From UBA6168 sp041392505 (GTDB taxonomy: Bacteria; Bacteroidota; Bacteroidia; Chitinophagales; Saprospiraceae): a DNA stretch of 64,000 nucleotides. Below are positions 57,066-64,000 of the stretch, in pieces (the first letter of the stretch is position 1; each line of letters starts with the position of its first letter). The notes under the pieces are model-generated. The model was not told the origin of the DNA. It did not search any database and was given only the letters and a program-made list of their open reading frames with translations. The stretch is taken from assembly GCA_041392505.1 (NCBI GenBank), contig JAWKLX010000040.1:1-64000 (forward strand), in the 5' to 3' direction. Position numbers and translations under genes: made by a program.

Positions 57066-60000
57066 ATGAATCTAAAAAATTTTACTACCATGATGGAAAC
57101 AATCAAAGCATCCAATATCTGTTGCTTGGATGCCCCTTTTGCATTTTCAGGCGAAAAAAGAAACATCAATAAATACTTCAGCAAGCTCTCTTCGATCGTC
57201 TTGCTGACATTTTTATCGGTATCCCTTTTTGGGCAGTATTCAGAAACGTTCAGTATAGCTAATAAGGGTATCCTCATCGGACCTTGTACGACCAATGATC
57301 CAACCACTTGCGCTTCTTTTGATTTTACAGGGGTGAACTGGACCATTGAAGGTAATCTTTCTGGGCTGGTAAGTGGTGCTGGTGGAACGACGGATGATTT
57401 TCAAACTTCAGGAGGGGTACTTACATCTTCAGGCGATATTGATGAAGAAATATGTTGGGTGTCTCCTATGTTGACAATTTCTGGTACATCCGCTTCTTTC
57501 AGCTGTGACATTAGCTGGATCGGTGGATATAATGATGGAGATTATTTGGATGTGGAATATAATGTAAACGGAGGGGGATGGACTACCGTAACGAGCCTGC
57601 CTCAATCTGGTGGTGGCCATACTATTAACGGCTTCTCAACGCCCACCCCCGAACTGCCTGATGGTTCAAGTACGGTGGCAGTAAATAGCTTAGGCGCCAG
57701 TGGCCAATCCATTCAAATCAGAATGTGTGTGGATTTCAATAGTTTTACCGAATCTTTTACATTGGATAATGTGATCGCTACCAATGCTGTTACATTCTCT
57801 GACCCTGAGCTCGACGTCGCAACGAAGCTGATGATGCCGACATCGTAGATGGGGCATCCTCTTGGTCTGTTACTAATGGTACTGATTATGGTAATGTATG
57901 TTTTGATGGTAGCAGTTCAGTCACCCACACTTTCCGGGCAGAAAATAATGGGGCTGGTAATTTAACATTTGCGCCGATGCACTAGCCATGACCAACAATA
58001 CTGATTTCACGATAATCACCGATCTCCTAACAACGGCACGGTTGCCCACGGGGGTTGCAACTTTTTCCATCCGATATCTTCCCAATACCTCAGGCACACG
58101 GACTTCCACCGTAACCATTCGGAGCGATGATGCCGACGAAGACCCATACACGTTTATCATCCGTAGGTTTGGGATATCCGAACCAACAACGCAAATGCGG
58201 GCGCAGACCAAAATGTGGTTGGAACGTCAGTCTTGAGGAAATACTGCGACCTCGGGGATGGCATGTGGTCGATTATATCCGGTTCTGGCGGTGCGATCTT
58301 TTCTTCCAACAGCCCTACTTCCAATTTCTCTGGCATAGCGGCACTACCTATACCTTGCGCTGGACGATTTCAAGAGATCCCTGTACTCCTTCAACTGATG
58401 ATGTGGACATCACTTTTAGCACCTGAATCTGACGTCCGCAATGCCGCCGACAATGCCGACATTACGGATGGTTCTACTACAATCAGTTCAGCACTCACCG
58501 ACTTTGAAGTGTCGTGCCACTGGCGGCTCGCCAGTAGTACTCTCCGAGCAGAAAACAATGGCATCAGTAATCTCACGCTTGGCGGCACTGCCTGCTATCA
58601 GAATACAACTGATTTTAGCATTACCATACCAATTTGGCTAAATAACGTTACGATCGCACCAAACGGTTGGGAACTCTTACCATCCAGTTCGACCGCCTGC
58701 TTCTCCTGAACATAAACCTGTACGGTCACCATCCGCAGTGATGATGCGGATGATGGACCCTTTTTGATCCAAGGGGTAGGGACGTCGGATAATACTGTTG
58801 CGCCTGCTTCCTCTTCCCAACAGTATGCTTTAACGAAACAATAACCTCGATCACCTGCACAACTGGTGCGACAGGATCGAGCTGCAACGGACTTCTCCCG
58901 GAACATCGGCTGCCTTTACTGCCAATACGATCAATGATCAACGGTGCGCCAACCGCCACTGGGACGTTCAATTATTCCATCCCGTTGACGGGAGGCTGCG
59001 CACGGTGAATGCTGTAAGCAGGTACATCACGCACATCGTTGACAATACCGATCCGGTAGCGAACTGTCCGATGAATATCACCGTCGGCAACGACATGGGG
59101 CAGTGTGATGCGGTTGTCAACTTCACGATCCATGTACCTACTGACAATTGTTCAGGGGTTATCCCCGGCGGCCGTCCCAGCGTCTGGTTCAACCTTTTCT
59201 GTGGGGATGACGACGGTTACCGTCACAGCGACGGATGCTTCCAGTGAACACTGCACCTGCACTTTCAATGTAACGGTAAATGATACTGAAGACCCAGTTA
59301 TTATCGGTTGTCAAGGCGGTACTTACCCAAATACTCCGGGACAATGCGGCGCTCAAGTTGCTTTTGCAGAAGCAAGGACTGATAACTGTGATACGGACCT
59401 CTCTTTGTTCTTTTAATCCACCAACAGGTAGTTTTTCCCAGTCGGGGTGACAATGGTCGAAAAGACAGCAATGGACGATGTTGGCAATTCAGCCACTTGT
59501 ATGTTATCAGTAACAGTCAATGATACGGAAAACCCGGAGGCCAATTGCCCCCTGACTCAGACTGTCAACAACGACTATGGACAGTGCAATGCGGTTGTCA
59601 ACATGATCCCGAATCCCAACGGACAATTGTCCAGGCGCTTCCACGGCCAATCCGCCGTCTGGTTCTACCTTCCCGGTGAGCCATCATACAGTGACGGTCA
59701 CAGCCACCGATGCTGGGGTAACATGGCCTGCTTGTTCAATGTGGTGGTGAATGATATAGAAACCCAATAGCAAACTGTCCCCCAACCCATGTCACCTTTA
59801 ATGATTCCTGGACAGTGTGAAGCCATTGTCACCTCCTCATCCCAAACCCAACAACTGGCAACTGCCCGGGTGCAACATCCTCGGCCAGTCCGGCATCTGG
59901 TTCTGCCTTCCCATTGGGCACTACCTGGTAACAGTGACGGCGATAGACGCTGCGGAATATGTCCACCGGTGTTTAACATAGTAGTGAACGATCTGAAAAC

Positions 60001-60401
60001 CCTGTGGCAAACTGCCCAGCCGACATTAACGTAGCTCCTAATGCAGCGGGCTGTATGGCCATAGTAAATTACCCGGCTCACTCCCTCTGATAATTGTCCC
60101 GGTAACAATGAGCTTTATGCCCCCTCCGGTTCAAATTTCCAATTGGCACGACCACCGTAACAGGCACGGCCATAGACGCTTCCGGCAACATGTCAACCAC
60201 TCCTTGTACCTTTACCGTTTTTGTGAGCAATTAGCTCACCTGCATGCACACAGATGAAGCATTGCCGGTGCAAATGATGGTACTGCTACTGTAATACCTT
60301 TAGGAGGATCATGCCTTCATACCTACCAGTGGGACGCAGCGGCTGGCAACCAAACGACCCAAACTGCAACCGGCCTGGCCCCAGGCCTGTACTCCGTTAC
60401 G
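57066..60401 (+). pseudogene. Giant surface protein, frameshifted N-terminal half
   Basis: The ATG at 57066 opens a 260-codon frame with a signal-like segment (LLTFLSVSLFGQ, about 45-57) and a Cys-containing beta domain. It breaks near 57815. Homology goes on in changing frames: two choice-of-anchor D repeats (DVRNEADDADIVDG and DVRNAADNADITDG; TSTVTIRSDDADEDPY), a gliding-type Ig/PKD piece (VGDGMWSIISGSGGA, YTLRWTIS, CTPSTDDVDITF), then at least four HYR-like blocks (DNTDPVANCPMNITVGNDMGQCDAVVN, NDTEDPVIIGC, NDTENPEANCPLTQTVNNDYGQC). More than ten frame changes occur in 2.5 kb. It is continuous with the open segment that follows. Real decay and poor local consensus are both possible. Confidence 0.7.
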
Positions 60402-63400
60402 GTGACGGACGCCTACGGCTGTCCAAGAGCCTGTGCATTAACAATATATGCTGGTTCAGTTCCTTGCTGCCCATCCTCCGTATCGATCACCGCTAACCCG
60501 TCCGGTGACATCTGCCTCGGCACAATGGGCGTTCAGTACAATGCGGTGGTCACGGACGGTGCGGCTACCAACACCTTCGCCTGGTGCGCTTTTAACAACG
60601 GCACGGGCAGCGGCACCTGCTTCAACGGGTTTAGTGACAACACCGCCCAGGACCCGACCCGGAACTGGACCTCTTCGGCTGGACCAAAATCAGTTGGTGT
60701 GACTGTTTCGCAAGCTGGTTGCCCTGACATCACTGACCTTTACGTTTTCAACGTGGTGGCCGACCCCGTTGCGCCGATAATTGTAAGGAATCCTGACACC
60801 GATGCTTGCGTTGGCAGCACTCTCACGGTGGACGTGACACCTGGGTCTGGAGGAATCGGCACGTGCCTGGCCGAATACCGATACTCCACCGATAACGGAG
60901 TGAACTGGAGCGCATGGGGTACGGCAGTCCCCAGTTTTGCTGCAGCGGACAACACCAACTTGGTGGAAAGCCGCCGCAACTGCGATGGGGCTGGCTGCAA
61001 CAGCAACGTGAACCAGGTCTCGTGGACCATTGCCCCTGATCCAGTGGTGACTTGCCCAACAGCGGCCGTTACCCTGGAATGCGGTGCCAGCCTCGACCCA
61101 TCGGTCACCGGACTGCCAATAACCCCAACCACAATCTGCTGTACCAATGCACCAACGGTCATGATAGATGACGACAGTGTACCCGGCAACTGCCTCCCTA
61201 GTACTGAAACCATTACCCGTACTTTCATGGTCGGCTATGACTGTGGGTATTCTACGACCTGTACCCAGGTGATCACGCTGGAGGACAACACCCCGCCGCT
61301 CATCGTCACCTGCCCCGATGACCAGACCATTGAGTGGCCAACAGGTTTTAATACCTACCTGGTAGGGCCAAACACGCCACAAGACCCGAGCATCGACCCA
61401 TCCAATTACAACAACATGGTCTATTCCGAGGCATGTGGCAGCGTAACGATCACTTATCAGGACGTGCTCACCGGGCCAAATCCGGGCAACTGCCCCAACC
61501 TTTGGGTGGTGGAAAGGACTTGGACGGTCACTGACCAGTGCAACCAGTCCACACAATGTGTCCAAACGTTCACGTTTACCGACACGACGCCCCCTACCAT
61601 CTCATGCCCAGCTGACCCTGCGCCAATAGAATGGCCCGCAGGTTTCAACACCGCAGCCGTGGGCCCCAATACACCACAGGACCCAAGTGTTGCGCCTGCC
61701 GTTTATGGCACGGCGACAGCCTCCGACAACTGCGGTACGCCAACAGTCACCTACCAGGATGTGCTCTTCGGCCCTGTCCCCGGTGACTGCCCCAACCTAT
61801 GGACGCTCCAGCGTACCTGGACGGCGACCGACGCCTGTGGCCTGACCGCCACCTGTGTGCAGGTGTTCACCTTCACCGACACCACACCACCAGTCATCAC
61901 CACCTGCCCACCGGCAGTGGCCATCGAGGGATGTGGACTGGGAGACATAGCTGGCAACGGGCACCCGCCCTACTCGACAGTGGTGGCCGGGACCGAGGCT
62001 GAGTTCAGCGGATCCGGGGGCGTGGCCTCCGACAACTGTGCCATCGTGGCCTGGAATTATATGGACGTGGCCAGCGGCACTTGCCCGGCCACTGTGACCC
62101 GTACCTGGACCGTGACCGATGCCTGTGGCCTGACGGCTACCTGTACCCAGGTGTTCACCATCGACGACACGACTCCGCCATTGGTGACCTGCCAGGATAT
62201 TTCGGTCAGCCTGGGTGCCAACGGTACCTATAACCTGCAACCTACTGAAGTATTGGCCAGTGCCAGTGACAACTGCGGTGGTGCGGTGACGCCAGTCTCC
62301 GTCTCGCCCAGCATCTTTGATTGCCAGAGCTTTCCGAACAATACAGTGACCCTGACCGTCGAGGACGCTTGCGGCAACCCGGGCACCTGCACGGCCAACG
62401 TATACGTCGCCCCGTTCATTACCAACGTTATTGGGGTGCACACTAACGAGACGTGTGCCGGTGCCAATGATGGGACGATCACTGCCTCCGCTACCGCTGG
62501 TGGCGGACAGGTCATGTACTCCGTTGACGGTGTCAACTTCCAGGCGGTTGGTTCTTTCAACAACCTGGCGCCCGGTCTACAGACTCTAACCATCAAAGTT
62601 TTTGGTGTGCCAGCTACCTGTGTGGAGACGCTTGTATTCGATATCCAGCCCGGTGGGCCGCTCTTGGTCTGCTATGCTGATTCTGACAACGATGGTTATG
62701 GCTCTTCGATAGCGCCACCGGTCACAACCTGCAACTGCCCGGCCGGGTACAAAACGGCGGCACAACTTGGTGGCAATACCAATAATGACTGTAACGACGG
62801 AAATGCTTTGATAAACCCGGGAGCTGCAGAGATCTGCGACGGCCTCGACAACGACTGCGATGGCATTGTCCCCGCGGACGAGGTGGATGCCGACGGTGAC
62901 GGGTACCGGGTCTGTGACAACGACTGCAACGACACTAACCCTGCTATCAACCCCGGGGCGGCGGAAATCTGCAACGGCCTCGACGACAACTGCAACGGGA
63001 TGGTCGATGAGGGCCTAAATGGGCTGACCTACAACGGCAACGTGTACTTCTCTACCCAGGCCCAAGTGGACGCCTGGCCGCCTTGCTATTCCGTTATCAA
63101 TGGCAGCGTGACCATCGTTGGTGTGGGCATCAACAACCTCGGGCCATTGTCTAACATTGTTGACATTACTGGCGGATTGACCATCCAATCAACCGGGTTG
63201 ACTTCCATGTCCGGGCTGGATGGACTGGCGCATGTTGGCGGGACATTGACAATCTACTTCAACTCTTCGCTCACCACGCTGAACGGGCTGGAGGCGCTCA
63301 ATGCTGTGGGTGGTGCGTTGTACATGTATTACAACTTCCAGTTGAGCGATTGCTGCGCCATTTCTGACCTGGTATCCGGTGGGGTAACAGGTGCAATGCT

Positions 63401-63788
63401 GGTCTTCTTCAATAAGGCAGGTTGTAACTCCGTAACTGAGATTATCACTACCTGTCCTACCAACAACCCTTTGATCGGCAACCCGAACAATAGCATTGGT
63501 ACACAGGCAGCGACTGGAGCTACTTATAGCAAGGTTGGCGCAGCAGCAGCGGTTTCCGTTTACCCGAACCCAGTTCGGTCTGTGCTGACGGTCAACATTG
63601 CAGCTGAGTTGCTTTCGGGGACATTGCAAGTAACCGATGTAGCCGGCCGCACCCGTACCATTGTGGAACTGGTTGAAGGTCAGTCTAATTACAATTTGGA
63701 TGTCAGCGAATTTGGAGTCGGCCTCTATTTCGTTACGGTAAAAACGGAAGGTGCAGAACCAGTTGTAAAACGATTCGTAGTAGAATAA
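60402..63788 (+). CDS. Giant HYR/MopE-like surface protein, open C-terminal segment with T9SS tail
   Basis: The frame is open without interruption (coding similarity in this frame reaches back to about 60262) and is the C-terminal 1128 residues of the broken giant gene; the GTG at 60402 is not a true start. Order: a SprB-type repeat (GLYSVTVTDAYGC), Ig/PKD-like modules, about five HYR-type modules (TTPPTISCPADP, TATDACGLTATCVQVFTFTDTTPPVITTCP), another SprB-like unit (NETCAGANDGTITASA), a MopE-like metal-binding segment with repeated AEICDGLDNDCDG (about 800-870), a leucine-rich L-domain-like stretch (TGLTSMSGLDGLAHVGGTL) and a T9SS type A sorting domain (SVYPNPVRSVLTVNI … GLYFVTVKTEG). It would be an adhesin-like cell-surface protein. 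Base composition is markedly GC-richer than its surroundings. Confidence 0.82.
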   Translation: MTDAYGCPRACALTIYAGSVPCCPSSVSITANPSGDICLGTMGVQYNAVVTDGAATNTFAWCAFNNGTGSGTCFNGFSDNTAQDPTRNWTSSAGPKSVGVTVSQAGCPDITDLYVFNVVADPVAPIIVRNPDTDACVGSTLTVDVTPGSGGIGTCLAEYRYSTDNGVNWSAWGTAVPSFAAADNTNLVESRRNCDGAGCNSNVNQVSWTIAPDPVVTCPTAAVTLECGASLDPSVTGLPITPTTICCTNAPTVMIDDDSVPGNCLPSTETITRTFMVGYDCGYSTTCTQVITLEDNTPPLIVTCPDDQTIEWPTGFNTYLVGPNTPQDPSIDPSNYNNMVYSEACGSVTITYQDVLTGPNPGNCPNLWVVERTWTVTDQCNQSTQCVQTFTFTDTTPPTISCPADPAPIEWPAGFNTAAVGPNTPQDPSVAPAVYGTATASDNCGTPTVTYQDVLFGPVPGDCPNLWTLQRTWTATDACGLTATCVQVFTFTDTTPPVITTCPPAVAIEGCGLGDIAGNGHPPYSTVVAGTEAEFSGSGGVASDNCAIVAWNYMDVASGTCPATVTRTWTVTDACGLTATCTQVFTIDDTTPPLVTCQDISVSLGANGTYNLQPTEVLASASDNCGGAVTPVSVSPSIFDCQSFPNNTVTLTVEDACGNPGTCTANVYVAPFITNVIGVHTNETCAGANDGTITASATAGGGQVMYSVDGVNFQAVGSFNNLAPGLQTLTIKVFGVPATCVETLVFDIQPGGPLLVCYADSDNDGYGSSIAPPVTTCNCPAGYKTAAQLGGNTNNDCNDGNALINPGAAEICDGLDNDCDGIVPADEVDADGDGYRVCDNDCNDTNPAINPGAAEICNGLDDNCNGMVDEGLNGLTYNGNVYFSTQAQVDAWPPCYSVINGSVTIVGVGINNLGPLSNIVDITGGLTIQSTGLTSMSGLDGLAHVGGTLTIYFNSSLTTLNGLEALNAVGGALYMYYNFQLSDCCAISDLVSGGVTGAMLVFFNKAGCNSVTEIITTCPTNNPLIGNPNNSIGTQAATGATYSKVGAAAAVSVYPNPVRSVLTVNIAAELLSGTLQVTDVAGRTRTIVELVEGQSNYNLDVSEFGVGLYFVTVKTEGAEPVVKRFVVE

Positions 63789-63825
63789 AATAAAACGTTT
63801 CTGAACGTATTCCCTGAAGTTCAAA

Positions 63826-63882
63826 TGAGAACTCTCCCGAACCTTGGATTTGCCAGGGTTCGGGATTTTTTTTTAGACTAAA
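63826..63882 (+). terminator. Terminator within a 57-bp direct repeat, copy 1
   Basis: The stem tcccgaacc / ggttcggga with loop region ttggatttgccag is followed by nine T. The whole 57-bp unit (from tgagaactctcccg to agactaaa) is repeated exactly 118 bp downstream. It ends the giant surface-protein gene. Confidence 0.88.
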
Positions 63883-64000
63883 ACCCTTCCCAATCCTTTA
63901 ACCGCTCAATCGTATGGCGGTATCCCATTTCCACAATTTCATCTGAGAACTCTCCCGAACCTTGGATTTGCCAGGGTTCGGGATTTTTTTTTAGACTAAA
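63878..64000 (-). CDS. Possible C-terminal end of a minus-strand gene running off the right edge
   Basis: On the minus strand a frame is open from the window edge to a TAG at 63878-63880. The last 20 codons before the stop look coding (…EIVEMGYRHTIERLKDW…, ending EGF). The part from 64000 to 63944 lies in the terminator-bearing direct repeat, so the true coding end may be only the short tail. I cannot name the family. The true extent needs sequence beyond the window. Confidence 0.35.
   Translation of the reverse strand, partial: FSLKKNPEPWQIQGSGEFSDEIVEMGYRHTIERLKDWEGF
63944..64000 (+). repeat. 57-bp direct repeat, copy 2
   Basis: This is an exact copy of 63826-63882, including the terminator stem and nine-T run, and it reaches the last base of the window, so its full length is unknown. 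The 61 bp between the copies is not repeated within the window. Confidence 0.9.

Noticed and set aside
60690..61565. Long minus-strand open frame opposite the giant surface-protein gene
   Set aside because: It is a by-product of the GC-rich Thr/Asp/Cys codons on the plus strand; the plus frame has clear HYR and T9SS domains and the minus frame has none.

Overview
The window looks like a chromosomal segment of a Bacteroidota bacterium, most likely from the Saprospiria (an inference from gene content; no rRNA gene is present to confirm it). Signs are three secreted proteins ending in a type IX secretion (T9SS) sorting domain, a fused SecDF, two TonB receptors with an N-terminal carboxypeptidase-like domain, the miaB / sigma-54 regulator pair, and starts without a clear Shine-Dalgarno sequence. 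Most of the window is AT-leaning; the giant surface-protein gene at the right end (about 57.0-63.8 kb) is clearly richer in G+C.

Layout. 0-5 kb: the 3'-truncated end of an amidohydrolase gene, a decayed Rpn-type nuclease gene, a Spo0M-like gene and a broken vanadium-haloperoxidase/PAP2 gene. 5-12.5 kb: secDF, a Kbp-like LysM/BON protein, plsC, an MtfA-like peptidase and an NhaP-type antiporter. 12.5-16.7 kb: a compact four-gene minus-strand operon encoding a ferritin-like enzyme, a protein with five CX5C cysteine pairs, a DUF692/MNIO iron enzyme and a DUF2063 partner. It resembles a RiPP modification cassette and is the best candidate for an undescribed system here. 17-28 kb: a PfkB kinase, then a run of secreted or lipid-anchored proteins (phytase-like esterase, cytochrome/VCBS lipoprotein, PhoX-like phosphatase, di-haem peroxidase). 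28-40.3 kb: phosphatase, SDR reductase, TPR-like protein, a broken hydrolase, and a cluster of a broken TonB receptor, SSS symporter, KAS III-like protein lacking its His/Asn catalytic residues, and acyl-CoA ligase, followed by an ArsR regulator. 40.4-51.4 kb: an NYN nuclease fused to a cold-shock-like domain, a broken sortilin/BNR protein, a sigma-54 activator, miaB, and small membrane or lipoproteins including a PiT-like transporter. 51.7-56.1 kb: a beta-helix lipoprotein paired with a TonB receptor. 57-63.8 kb: a mosaic giant surface protein (choice-of-anchor D, gliding-type Ig/PKD, HYR, SprB, MopE-like and leucine-rich segments, T9SS tail) whose first half is full of frameshifts.

Two themes cut across the genes. 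First, intergenic spaces hold families of long palindromes. The clearest is a roughly 170-bp element present four times (about 22.2, 28.1, 31.6 and 56.2 kb) with conserved flanks but a different hairpin tip in each copy. A 161-bp MITE-like element lies at 42.56-42.72 kb. Second, seven genes are broken by frameshifts, some with several indels packed into short stretches, while housekeeping genes are intact. Real decay and local consensus errors cannot be told apart from the sequence alone. No rRNA, tRNA or CRISPR array was recognised.
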